From the NCBI GenBank assembly GCA_902797885.1, contig CADBUP010000012.1, positions 1-59,851 on the forward strand: a DNA stretch of 59,851 bases, written 5' to 3'. The stretch comes from an uncultured Ruminococcus sp. GTDB taxonomy: Bacteria; Bacillota; Clostridia; Monoglobales; Monoglobaceae. The stretch's first letter is position 1, and the number at the start of each line of letters is the position of its first letter. The notes under the pieces were generated by a model that saw nothing but the letters and a program-made list of their open reading frames with translations, did no database searches and was not told where the DNA came from. This document shows, in pieces, positions 44,345 to 52,094 of the stretch. The position numbers and the translations under genes were made by a program.

Positions 44345-44430
44345 CTCTTATCATTTCTTACCCTGCGGATAAGAGAATTTCATTACTATATTATTTATGC
44401 CGACGCAGGGCGGCGGATAAGGAGATTACT
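44345..44430 (+). promoter_or_regulatory. Structured leader of portal gene with 20-base repeat
   Basis: A hairpin CTCTTATC (44345-44352) / GATAAGAG (44368-44375) has a loop containing CCCTGCG (44361-44367). This is complementary to CGCAGGG (44404-44410) inside the repeat TGCCGACGCAGGGCGGCGGA (44398-44417), next to the ribosome binding site GGAG (44421-44424). A loop-leader pseudoknot could control portal translation. Structure is inferred. Confidence 0.5.
44398..44417 (+). repeat. 20-base leader repeat, copy upstream of portal gene
   Basis: TGCCGACGCAGGGCGGCGGA, identical to the minus-strand copy at 39457-39476. It ends a few bases before the portal ribosome binding site. Confidence 0.8.
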
Positions 44431-46062
44431 ATGTTAAATCAATCATATAACGGAAAAATAAAACAGGAGTTTTTTTCAAAGGTAGTCGAGTCTTTTAATA
44501 TGTACAAGGAGCATAAAAAGACTCTTGACAGACGTATAATCGAGAATAATCGCTGGTTTAAAGCGAGGTATAACAACAATAAAATCGAAATTGACGAGCC
44601 GGTGACACCGTACTTATTTAATATTATTGCGAATAAGCACGCCGATGCGATGGATAATTATCCCGAGCCTAACGTGCTTGAACGTGAAGAGAGTGACCGC
44701 GAAACAGCGGAGATGTTTACAAAAATCCTGCCGCTTCAGCTTGAATTGTGCGGATTTAAAAGAACATACAGCCGTGCGTGGTGGTACAAGCTCAAAAACG
44801 GAGCTTCCTGTTATGGGGTATTTTATAACCCGGCTCTGTGCGGAAGCATGGGCGAGATTGATATTAAAAAAATTGATTTGCTCAATATCTTTTGGGAACC
44901 GGGAGTTACCGATATACAGGACAGTAAGTTTTTGTTCATAACGGCTCTGTGCGATAATGATGCACTAAAGGCAAAATATCCGCAGTACGCAGACCGTTTC
45001 AGTGGCTCTGCCGCCCTGGATACAAGAACATATGACGACATGGAAAGCGGAACAAACACAGATATATTAAAGGATAAAAGCCTTGTGGTGGATTGTTACT
45101 ATAAAAAACAGCGCGGTGATACGCATACGGTAGAGCTTGTAAAGTTTTTTGACGATACGATTCTCGATGCGTCAGAGGACCGCGGCGACTGCGGATTGTA
45201 TGATCACGGTATGTATCCGTTTGTTTTTGACGTGCTATATCCCGATGAGGACAGTCCTGTAGGATTCGGAATGGTTGACATAATTAAAAATCCGCAGATG
45301 TATATAGATAAGCTTGACGCGATTATAAGCAAAAATGCAATGATTTCGGGAAAGACAAGATTTATGATAAAAGACAACGGAGGTCTTAATGAATATGAGC
45401 TGACGGATTTGTCAAAAGATATAATTCATTCGGCCGGCTCAGTCGGGGATGACAATATCAGAGAGCTTCAGGCAAAGCCGCTTCATCCGTTCATTATTCA
45501 GCACCGCTCAAACAAGATAAATGAAATCAAAGAGGTGTCGGGAAATCTTGACTTTCAGCAGGGGGACGTTACCGGCGGCGTGACGGCGTATTCCGCTATT
45601 GTGGCGCTTCAGCAGGCAGGCGAAAAGCTGTCGCGCGATATGATAGGCGAGGGGTATGAGGCATACAAGAGAATCATCTACTTCTGTATTGAGCTTATTC
45701 GTCAATTTTATGATGAGCCGCGGTATTACCGCATAGCGGGCGATGACGGCGGATGCGAGTATGTTACTTTTTCAAACGAGAGTCTTAGGGGAGGAGGAAC
45801 ACGGCTTCCGGCTGAATTTGATATTGCGGTCAGCGCGGAAAAAAATAATCCGTACAGCAGGGTGACACAAAATCAAACGCTTACGGATTTATGGAAGATG
45901 GGACTTTTCCATAAGGATACAATACGAGAATCAATCCTTATGCTTGAATGTATGCACTTAGACGGAAAAGAAAAACTGATTGAGGGTCTGCGAAAAATTG
46001 CATCAGAGCAGGACCCTGCCGATAATAACAAGGTTGTCACGGAAGGAAATTCTGAGCGATGA
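44431..46062 (+). CDS. Phage portal protein (P22-like)
   Basis: The dodecameric ring through which DNA enters the phage head. The 543-residue protein shows the portal fold: an N-terminal helical region with NNRWFKARYNNN and PVTPYLFNIIANKHADAM, a wing with LNIFWEPGVTDIQDSKFLF, then YPFVFDVLYPDEDSPVGFGM (stem/clip) and the long crown helices from GVTAYSAIVALQQAGEKLSR. The length and order fit P22/podophage-like portals of Clostridia prophages. Its 3' end overlaps the convergent repressor gene by 60 bases, an arrangement not expected in an intact phage. No capsid or protease gene follows. Confidence 0.82.
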   Translation: MLNQSYNGKIKQEFFSKVVESFNMYKEHKKTLDRRIIENNRWFKARYNNNKIEIDEPVTPYLFNIIANKHADAMDNYPEPNVLEREESDRETAEMFTKILPLQLELCGFKRTYSRAWWYKLKNGASCYGVFYNPALCGSMGEIDIKKIDLLNIFWEPGVTDIQDSKFLFITALCDNDALKAKYPQYADRFSGSAALDTRTYDDMESGTNTDILKDKSLVVDCYYKKQRGDTHTVELVKFFDDTILDASEDRGDCGLYDHGMYPFVFDVLYPDEDSPVGFGMVDIIKNPQMYIDKLDAIISKNAMISGKTRFMIKDNGGLNEYELTDLSKDIIHSAGSVGDDNIRELQAKPLHPFIIQHRSNKINEIKEVSGNLDFQQGDVTGGVTAYSAIVALQQAGEKLSRDMIGEGYEAYKRIIYFCIELIRQFYDEPRYYRIAGDDGGCEYVTFSNESLRGGGTRLPAEFDIAVSAEKNNPYSRVTQNQTLTDLWKMGLFHKDTIRESILMLECMHLDGKEKLIEGLRKIASEQDPADNNKVVTEGNSER

Positions 46063-46701
46063 ATAGTCTGTGTTGACAGCCGTCAGAAGAATATCGGTGC
46101 CGCGATAGTCAAGCCGGCGGCAGTATATCATGCCGTTTAGAATAAACAGACCGATTTCATCTCCTAAGAGCTGAGGAGTGTATTTGATAAATTTAACCTC
46201 GCCTTTGCGAAGCACAGGTTCCATACTGGTATCGGTAATACATACGGCGGCGTCGGCGTTATCGGGGGCATCGATTTCAATTTCAAAGCAGTCCGAGGCA
46301 AGGAAAGGGCTGTCGAAAGCTATCGGTGACAGATGTGTATAAATGGGGAGTCTGCGCCGCGACGAACCTTGACGAAGACGCATTGCGTCATACTCATAGT
46401 TAAGGCAGTTATATACCGCGGCGCGACCGGCATCGTCAAGACTGATTAACTTGCTGATTGCACAGCGGTCAAGAACACGGCGGTTATTGATGCTTTCCGA
46501 CGCAAAGTATTCAGAGATATTGTCAATCCCGTATTTTGCACAGATGCGCAAAAAGGTGTCAATAGATGGCTCTGACTTGCCGGTCTCCCATGAACTGAAG
46601 GTGGACTGGCTTACGCCGAGCCAGCCGTATACGTCACGTTGTGACAATCCTGCGGCTTTACGTGCTTGCTGAAGCTTCTGACATATGTTTTTATTTGCCA
46701 T
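46003..46701 (-). CDS. Phage repressor, XRE helix-turn-helix with S24/LexA-like domain
   Basis: A 232-residue CI-type repressor. An N-terminal XRE domain lies at residues 5-65 (AGLSQRDVYGWLGVSQSTFSSWE), then a linker and a C-terminal S24-like domain (about 140-232) with the serine motif TDTSMEPVL (Ser159). The position of the catalytic lysine reads YCRRL (Arg195), so self-cleavage under DNA damage is probably lost, as in some dimerising repressors. It is divergent from the small zinc-protein gene and has its own promoter at 46829-46857. A palindromic operator candidate at 46883-46899 overlaps the opposing promoter. The gene's 3' end runs 60 bases into the portal gene. Confidence 0.85.
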   Translation of the reverse strand: MANKNICQKLQQARKAAGLSQRDVYGWLGVSQSTFSSWETGKSEPSIDTFLRICAKYGIDNISEYFASESINNRRVLDRCAISKLISLDDAGRAAVYNCLNYEYDAMRLRQGSSRRRLPIYTHLSPIAFDSPFLASDCFEIEIDAPDNADAAVCITDTSMEPVLRKGEVKFIKYTPQLLGDEIGLFILNGMIYCRRLDYRGTDILLTAVNTDYSSLRISFRDNLVIIGRVLL

Positions 46702-46828
46702 AATTTATTCATTCCGTTTCACTATGTGAAGTCGGTATCATATGCCATAAGCCTTACTATAAAAATCAGAGAAATTTGCATACAGATTTCAGTCAAATAA
46801 GATTAATGGCTCTAATAACCGCGATTAT

Positions 46829-46857
46829 ATAATATCATAGTTATAGATATTTGTCAA
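46829..46857 (-). promoter_or_regulatory. Promoter of phage repressor gene
   Basis: On the minus strand TTGACA (46857-46852), a 17-base spacer and TATTAT (46834-46829). The repressor start is about 128 bases downstream. Confidence 0.65.
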
Positions 46858-46882
46858 TACAATATGATATTTTTCGATAAAA

Positions 46883-46915
46883 TGTCATTGACTATGACAT
46901 AATTCGATATATAAT
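46883..46915 (+). promoter_or_regulatory. Rightward phage promoter with palindromic operator
   Basis: TTGACT (46888-46893), a 16-base spacer and TATAAT (46910-46915). The inverted repeat TGTCAT-TGACT-ATGACA at 46883-46899 covers the -35 box, so a bound repressor dimer would block transcription of the downstream phage genes. Confidence 0.65.
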
Positions 46916-46983
46916 ATTAAATATAACCGATATTTCGATATTACTGTCAGGAAAATACAAAAAATGAAAGGAGATGATATAAT

Positions 46984-47181
46984 ATGACACATCCCGACAT
47001 AATTACAGCTGAGATATTCGGTAGTTATCCACCGCAGGACGCAGAAGAACGTTTGGGGGAGTGTATATACTGTGAACAGCCTGTTTATGACGATGGTGAA
47101 GCAGTACAAAGTACGGACGGTTTGTTCTGCAATATGGATTGTTGCTGTGAATACTATGAAATTACAAATATAAATAGATAA
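46984..47181 (+). CDS. Small zinc-ribbon-like phage protein
   Basis: A 65-residue protein with two cysteine clusters, CIYC at about 27-30 and CNMDCCC at about 49-55, flanked by acidic residues. The pattern suggests a small zinc-binding knuckle, as in many early phage proteins. It is preceded by AAAGGAGATG and the rightward phage promoter, and is followed 26 bases later by the ArpU-like gene. Function is unknown. Confidence 0.65.
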   Translation: MTHPDIITAEIFGSYPPQDAEERLGECIYCEQPVYDDGEAVQSTDGLFCNMDCCCEYYEITNINR

Positions 47182-47207
47182 GAGTTAAAACAGAAAGGAT
47201 GTTTAAA

Positions 47208-47591
47208 ATGGTATTAAATACAGTAAAGGAAGTAAAAGAATGGCTCAGGAATATTCCGATTGTTAAGGCTGAACTTGCCTTAAAAATAAAGTTTTATCAA
47301 GAGCTTGAGGAAGAATTCAATAAGGTAGAGAATTTTGAAAAGTCGCTTAAATATTACCGCGGCCAGATAGAGAGTCTTCAGGATAAGATGGAGACGCTTA
47401 TGGAGGATGTCGACAGACTTTTCGGAATCTTGGATGAGAATGAAAGGCTTGTTATGGTGGCGAGATACATAAATCTGATTCGGTGGGACTATATAGAGTT
47501 TCATGTATTCTATAGCAGAAGACAGGCAATCAGGGTTCACGACCATGCCCTTTTGAAGCTTGTGGGTCAGGCGGTAGGTGAACGGGAATGA
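47208..47591 (+). CDS. ArpU/RinA-like phage late transcription regulator (probable)
   Basis: A 127-residue, highly helical protein. The first 85 residues look like a coiled coil (ELEEEFNKVENFEKSLKYY, QDKMETLMEDVDRLFGIL). The C-terminal part LDENERLVMVARYINLIRWD and YSRRQAIRVHDHALLKL resembles sigma-factor region 4 (a helix-turn-helix), as in the DUF1492/ArpU-type late regulators that sit just before terminase genes. ATG 47208 is preferred over 47199 because GAAAGGATG is its ribosome binding site. It overlaps the next gene by 4 bases. Identification rests on pattern and gene order. Confidence 0.65.
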   Translation: MVLNTVKEVKEWLRNIPIVKAELALKIKFYQELEEEFNKVENFEKSLKYYRGQIESLQDKMETLMEDVDRLFGILDENERLVMVARYINLIRWDYIEFHVFYSRRQAIRVHDHALLKLVGQAVGERE

Positions 47592-47809
47592 CGGATAATA
47601 CAGAACTTTTTGACGGCGTATTGACCGAGAACGAAGGGACAGAACCTAAAATCTCGGATAAGGCGTACGACAAGCTTGTTCAGCTTATGTCGTGCGATAA
47701 CGAAAGAGTTGCGCTGGCGGCGGCTAAAGAGATTATGTCAATCTATGAAAAGGAAGATGCGGCCGCAGACGGCGACATAAGTTTAGAGGTTACCATTAAG
47801 GTTATCTGA
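47588..47809 (+). CDS. Small phage protein, probable small terminase subunit
   Basis: A 73-residue acidic protein that starts within the stop of the ArpU-like gene (ATGA) and ends 13 bases before the large terminase gene. It is helical (ISDKAYDKLVQLMSCDNERV, ALAAAKEIMSIYEKE). Position fits a small terminase subunit, but no DNA-binding helix-turn-helix can be recognised, and at 73 residues it is short for that role. Confidence 0.55.
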   Translation: MTDNTELFDGVLTENEGTEPKISDKAYDKLVQLMSCDNERVALAAAKEIMSIYEKEDAAADGDISLEVTIKVI

Positions 47810-47822
47810 CGGAGGGGTAAAA

Positions 47823-49232
47823 ATGAAGAAATTGGGAAAAGAGAAGCTGTACTTAGAGCTTACCAAGACGCAGAAACAGTTTATAGATGCAGAGGCTGAC
47901 GAGGTTTTGTTCGGCGGAGCCGCGGGCGGGGGAAAGTCATACGGACAGCTTGCGGACGCTCTGATTTACGCACTAAAATACCCCAAAAGCCGTCAGCTTA
48001 TACTTAGAAAGACATATCCCGAGCTTGAACATTCGTTGATTCTGGTCTCGCTCGGGTTCTATCCGAGAGCTGTTTGTACGTACAATGCAAGCAGCAGAAA
48101 ATGGAACTTTTTAAACGGTTCTATAATTGAATTCGGCTATTGTGCCGCAAAAACCGATGTACTTAGGTATCAGGGTGCGGAATATGATGTGGTGAGGTTT
48201 GATGAGCTTACTCATTTCACCGAGGACCAATATACATACTTGATTTCGAGAGTGAGGGGCGTAAATCCTTACCCGAAGATGGTTAAGTCAAGCACGAATC
48301 CGGGCGGAGTGGGACATAACTGGGTCAAACACAGGTTTATTGATGGCTTTGAGCCGAATAAGGTTCATACGGATAAAGAGACCGGCGCACGCCGGCTCTT
48401 CATACCGTCATATGTAAATGATAATGTTTTCCTTATGCGTGCCGATGCGGATTATATAAACAGGCTTAAACAGCTTCCAGAGAAGGAGCGAAAGGCGCTT
48501 CTTTGCGGCGAATGGGATATATTTGACGGTCAGGTTTTTGCCGAATGGCGGAATTCGGCATTGGGAAGAAAGACACGAAGATGGTCACATGTGATTGAGC
48601 CGTTTGAGATTCCTAAGGAATGGCGAAGGTACCGCGCCTTTGACTTTGGTTATTCAAAGCCCTTTGCCGTGTCTTGGTATGCAGTTGACGGTGACGGCAG
48701 GGCGTATAATTATCGTGAGCTTTATGGCTGTACGGGTGAGCCGGATGTGGGAATCCGATGGACGGCTCAGAAGATTGCAGATGAGATACGAAAAATAGAA
48801 GAAACCGAGGATTCGGGATTGCACATAACCGGGGTGGCGGACCCTGCCATATGGAATAACACAGGAACCGAGGACGGAAGTATTGCTGATATGATGGAAC
48901 GGAGGGGAGTTTATTTTGATAAGGGAAATCACAACCGCCTTGCCGGAAAGATGCAGGTTCATTATCGGCTCGCATTTGATGAAGAAGGCCTTCCTATGAT
49001 ATATTTTTTTGAAAATTGCAGGAATATTATAAGAACGCTTCCGCAATTGGGCTATGATTCCACCCGGCCGGAGGATGTCGATACCTCTCAGGAGGATCAT
49101 CTCTATGACGCTTTGAAATATTTTCTGATGATGAATCCTATTGGAATGAGACCGTGCAGTAAACCGAAAAAGAAGGAGTTTAATCCTCTTGATACCGAAG
49201 AAATAAATTTGTATCCGAGATTTATAGTCTGA
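47823..49232 (+). CDS. Phage terminase large subunit
   Basis: The DNA-packaging motor. The 469-residue protein has an N-terminal ATPase: Q-motif TKTQKQFIDA, Walker A GGAAGGGKSYG (Lys38), and Walker B YDVVRFDELTHF with Asp127/Glu128. The C-terminal RNase-H-like nuclease starts with FDFGYSKPFAVSWYAVDGDG (Asp274) and has further acidic residues in ITGVADPAIWN and SQEDHLYDALKY. All key residues are in place, so it is not a pseudogene by inspection. GGAGGGG precedes ATG 47823. It is the last gene of the phage segment; a portal gene normally follows, but here host-type sequence follows. Confidence 0.92.
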   Translation: MKKLGKEKLYLELTKTQKQFIDAEADEVLFGGAAGGGKSYGQLADALIYALKYPKSRQLILRKTYPELEHSLILVSLGFYPRAVCTYNASSRKWNFLNGSIIEFGYCAAKTDVLRYQGAEYDVVRFDELTHFTEDQYTYLISRVRGVNPYPKMVKSSTNPGGVGHNWVKHRFIDGFEPNKVHTDKETGARRLFIPSYVNDNVFLMRADADYINRLKQLPEKERKALLCGEWDIFDGQVFAEWRNSALGRKTRRWSHVIEPFEIPKEWRRYRAFDFGYSKPFAVSWYAVDGDGRAYNYRELYGCTGEPDVGIRWTAQKIADEIRKIEETEDSGLHITGVADPAIWNNTGTEDGSIADMMERRGVYFDKGNHNRLAGKMQVHYRLAFDEEGLPMIYFFENCRNIIRTLPQLGYDSTRPEDVDTSQEDHLYDALKYFLMMNPIGMRPCSKPKKKEFNPLDTEEINLYPRFIV

Positions 49233-49238
49233 AGCTTT

Positions 49239-49302
49239 CGCTTGATAAGCACCTACAAAAGTATTCGGCTTTTTAGGCGTTTATCAAGCGGCGGCTTTTT
49301 TT
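49239..49302 (+). terminator. Long-loop inverted repeat after terminase gene
   Basis: CGCTTGATAA (49239-49248) pairs with TTATCAAGCG (49281-49290), extended by AGC/GCT, and is followed by a T7 run. The 32-base loop is long for a terminator. It marks the right end of the phage segment. Confidence 0.55.
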
Positions 49303-49330
49303 AATTCTGTTATAAATTTTATAAATTGAG

Positions 49331-49359
49331 GGAACTTTTTCTAATTTACTTCGGTCTAA
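49331..49359 (+). promoter_or_regulatory. ECF-sigma-type promoter for the SLH-serpin gene
   Basis: GGAACTT (49331-49337), a 16-base spacer, and GTCTAA (49354-49359). This matches the GGAACTT / TCTAA pattern used by extracytoplasmic-function (envelope-stress) sigma factors, and there is no TTGACA/TATAAT pair in the gap. The gene starts about 40 bases downstream. Confidence 0.55.
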
Positions 49360-49401
49360 AAAGTATAAACAACCGGGAGATTAAAATAGGAGGATGAAAC
49401 A

Positions 49402-51144
49402 ATGAAAAAATTTTTATCGGGATTAATGGCGGCGGCTATGATAGCTTCAGCAACGCCCTTTGCGTTCGCGGACGGAGTTAAGGAGAGAGTCGCGGTTGGC
49501 TGCGGAACATTGGCCGCGGCATCGGATTGGGCAAGAGAAGAGATAAATGAAGCGGAAGAGTTGGGAATCACAGAAGGTTTAAAGCCGGTTTGGACGGGCG
49601 GAATAACCCGTTCGGATTTCGGCGAGATGGCGTATAATACACTCAGCAGGATTAAAGAAATTCCGTTTATGAAGGTGTCGGAGAATCCTTTCACCGATGT
49701 TATTAACGCAAAGATATTTGCACTTGCCAATATTGGAATTTTAAAAGGTGTGGGCGACCGTATTTATGAGCCCGACGGTATTCTGACCCGTGAAGAGGCG
49801 GCAGAGATTTTAATTCGTATGGCGAAGTATGCGGAGGGTGAAAATTACACACCGCTGAAAGAGGACACAAAGTATGCCGATGACTCGGAAATATCGGATT
49901 GGGCGAGAAATTCGGTCTATGAGATTACCGCACTCGATATTATGCGTGGTACGGGCGAAAACTTTGAACCGAAGAAATGTTATACGTCAGAGCAGTCGGC
50001 GGTGAGTCTTCTTAGGCTATACAACAAGCTGAAAGGCGGTGATAAAGCAGAGGAGACAGAGACATTCGCTGATAAGATGAACGAACAGATGCCGCAGGAC
50101 AAAAACTATATGTTCTCGCCGTTTTCAATCAAAATGGCTCTTGCTATGGCGGCAAACGGCGCAGACGGTGACACTCAAGCCGAAATTTTAAAGGCGATTG
50201 ATATAGACAACCTGGATAAGTATAACGAGAATACGAAGAACACGCTTAAAAATTATTCAAAGTCGGATTTATTGAAGCTTAATGTTTCAAATTCGATTTG
50301 GCTGAATACGGATAATACAAATCAAAAGTTTTCAAAGAAGTTTGAGGACAAGGCGGCCGATGTTTTCGGCGCGGAAGCGGGAAGCGTTACTAACAAGACC
50401 GCGGTAAAAAAAATCAACGGCTGGGTAAACGAAAAGACGTCGGGAAAAATTCCGGAAATTATCACCGAAAAAAACACGGACTTTGCCGCAATGCTGATTA
50501 ACGCTGTATACTTCAAGGGAAGATGGAGAAATCAGTTTGACCCTTCAGAGACAAAGAATGACACCTTTACAGACAGAAATGGAAAGAAGTCTGAAATTCC
50601 GTTTATGAATAAAACACTATGGGCAAAAAGCGGAATCAAAGACGGCGTTCGGGTGGTTGAGCTTCCGTATCAGAATTATGACTATAAATCAGATGACGGA
50701 CAGGCCGAAAAACTTGGTTTTGACATAAGTATGTATCTTATGCAGTCGGATGAGAAGTTTAATGCCGAAACGGTTCTTAAATCAGCAAAGCTCAACTCTG
50801 AATACATTGCGCTGTCGATGCCGAAATTTAAGGTTGAATACAGCACGGGACTGAACGAAATGCTTAAAAAGCTTGGTATAGACAAAGCTTTTGATGAAAG
50901 AGCTGAGTTTAAAAATATGTTTGACAGCGGGAATGCGGCGATTACCGATACGATTCACAAGACTTATATAAATGTTGATGAGGAGGGAACCGAGGCCGCG
51001 GCAGTAACGGCGATTTCAGTAGGAACGACGGCTCTTCCACCCGAGCCGGTTTCGGTTAAGTTTGACAAGCCGTTTACGTTTGTGATAAGGGATAACACGA
51101 GCGGTGATATCCTGTTTATGGGTGAGTACGTGTTTGCGGAATAA
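49402..51144 (+). CDS. S-layer-anchored serpin (SLH domains plus protease inhibitor)
   Basis: A 580-residue exported protein. The signal peptide is residues 1-23 (ATPFAFA), then three SLH repeats at about 35-205 (ITRSDFGEMAYNTLSRI, FTDVINAKIFALANIGILKG, DWARNSVYEITALDIMRG). A full serpin domain follows at about 215-580: NYMFSPFSIKMALAMAANGA, LLKLNVSNSIWLN, AMLINAVYFKGRWRNQF and C-terminal FTFVIRDNTSGDILFMGEY. The reactive-centre hinge is intact (EEGTEAAAVTA, Gly529 at P15), so inhibition by loop insertion is possible. Aligned to antitrypsin, P1-P1' is Thr543-Ala544 before LPPE. Serpins trap serine or cysteine proteases; at the cell surface it could guard wall enzymes. GGAGGATG precedes ATG 49402. 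Confidence 0.88.
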   Translation: MKKFLSGLMAAAMIASATPFAFADGVKERVAVGCGTLAAASDWAREEINEAEELGITEGLKPVWTGGITRSDFGEMAYNTLSRIKEIPFMKVSENPFTDVINAKIFALANIGILKGVGDRIYEPDGILTREEAAEILIRMAKYAEGENYTPLKEDTKYADDSEISDWARNSVYEITALDIMRGTGENFEPKKCYTSEQSAVSLLRLYNKLKGGDKAEETETFADKMNEQMPQDKNYMFSPFSIKMALAMAANGADGDTQAEILKAIDIDNLDKYNENTKNTLKNYSKSDLLKLNVSNSIWLNTDNTNQKFSKKFEDKAADVFGAEAGSVTNKTAVKKINGWVNEKTSGKIPEIITEKNTDFAAMLINAVYFKGRWRNQFDPSETKNDTFTDRNGKKSEIPFMNKTLWAKSGIKDGVRVVELPYQNYDYKSDDGQAEKLGFDISMYLMQSDEKFNAETVLKSAKLNSEYIALSMPKFKVEYSTGLNEMLKKLGIDKAFDERAEFKNMFDSGNAAITDTIHKTYINVDEEGTEAAAVTAISVGTTALPPEPVSVKFDKPFTFVIRDNTSGDILFMGEYVFAE

Positions 51145-51147
51145 ACT

Positions 51148-51180
51148 AAATGAGAGTGACGTATTCTGTCACTCTCATTT
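51148..51180. terminator. Bidirectional terminator
   Basis: AAATGAGAGTGAC pairs perfectly with GTCACTCTCATTT around a 7-base loop. A- and T-rich flanks serve both the serpin gene and the convergent DUF2156 gene, whose stop codon lies inside the hairpin. Confidence 0.85.
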
Positions 51181-52086
51181 TAATGTTGCTACATATTTTT
51201 TAATCATAAAAACGGGATGATAGGACTCCTTTGCCTTTCGCATTCCGGGAATTCCCATATCCTCCTCGCGGTTTACATAGGTATAGTCCTGCCATTCGTG
51301 TTCTAAAAACTGTTGATTTATCATAGTGAATGCCCCCTCACACTCAGGGTCAACGTGTTCAAAATGAATAACAACGGTATCACCGCACAGCGGTTCTCCA
51401 AAGGTAAAGGCAACGAGTTTTCCGCCTACGCGGAGACCTCCGCCGATATAGCCGAGGGATGACCAGCTGTTTAAGAATTCACAGATTGCCTCGCGCTCTT
51501 CGCTAATGCTTTCGGCTTCCCAGCCTTTACCGACCTGCCATTCGTCAAACAGCTTCATACATTCGGCGTTGTTTTCGGGTGTCAGCCGGCAATATTCCCA
51601 GTCGGGATATAGCTTTTTAAATCTGTTTATATGGTTCTTTTTAGAGTGAAACTTCTTTCCGGCGAGGTTTGTGAGCTCGTCAATTCTATAAACATAGTCA
51701 AAGTTGTTTCTGTCCTCGGTTATGATAAAATTATCCGGGAATTCTTCAACAAGCATGTTCATCGTATTTTCGTCATACAGATGAATGAGCGGCTCGTTAC
51801 CGCTCTCTTTAAAGAAATCCAAAAGTTCATCTATAAAATGCTTTATACTTCGGGTTGTTCCGTCGGGGTTTTCAAATCCGATAGGAAAGCTCGCGCTTCG
51901 CGGTCCGTCGGTGTGTTTCGGCAGGATGCAAAGCATATCGTTGATGATGGCATACTTCATATCATAACTCTTTCGCCACATATAGAGATAAGAAAACGAG
52001 AATTCCGAGTTCCTGCTCTTTCTTCGGCGCAGAAATTCGTTGATGAACTCCTTTTTATCGAGAGTAATATCGTTTAATTCCAGCAT
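51175..52086 (-). CDS. DUF2156 / acyltransferase-like (GNAT) protein
   Basis: A 303-residue cytoplasmic protein of the DUF2156 family, related to the catalytic domain of lysylphosphatidylglycerol synthase and to FemX-like GNAT folds. Visible segments are FSFSYLYMWRKSY, LAGKKFHSKKNHINRFKKLY and the acceptor-domain GYIGGGLRVGGKLVAFTFGE with the C-terminal WQDYTYVNREEDMGIPGMRKAK. The lipid-flipping membrane part of MprF is missing. It may modify a lipid, peptide or RNA end with an amino acid, but no substrate is known from sequence. It lies 8 bases downstream of the radical SAM gene in the same minus-strand unit. Confidence 0.75.
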   Translation of the reverse strand: MLELNDITLDKKEFINEFLRRRKSRNSEFSFSYLYMWRKSYDMKYAIINDMLCILPKHTDGPRSASFPIGFENPDGTTRSIKHFIDELLDFFKESGNEPLIHLYDENTMNMLVEEFPDNFIITEDRNNFDYVYRIDELTNLAGKKFHSKKNHINRFKKLYPDWEYCRLTPENNAECMKLFDEWQVGKGWEAESISEEREAICEFLNSWSSLGYIGGGLRVGGKLVAFTFGEPLCGDTVVIHFEHVDPECEGAFTMINQQFLEHEWQDYTYVNREEDMGIPGMRKAKESYHPVFMIKKYVATLK

Positions 52087-52094
52087 AAATCCTC

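Larger units (their letters stand above)
46702..46983. other. Divergent control region of the prophage remnant
   Basis: A 282-base AT-rich region with two promoters back to back: leftward TTGACA-17-TATTAT (46857-46829) for the repressor, and rightward TTGACT-16-TATAAT (46888-46915) for the small zinc protein and terminase genes. A palindromic operator candidate TGTCAT-TGACT-ATGACA (46883-46899) overlaps the rightward -35. This is the classic layout of a lysogeny switch. Confidence 0.7.
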
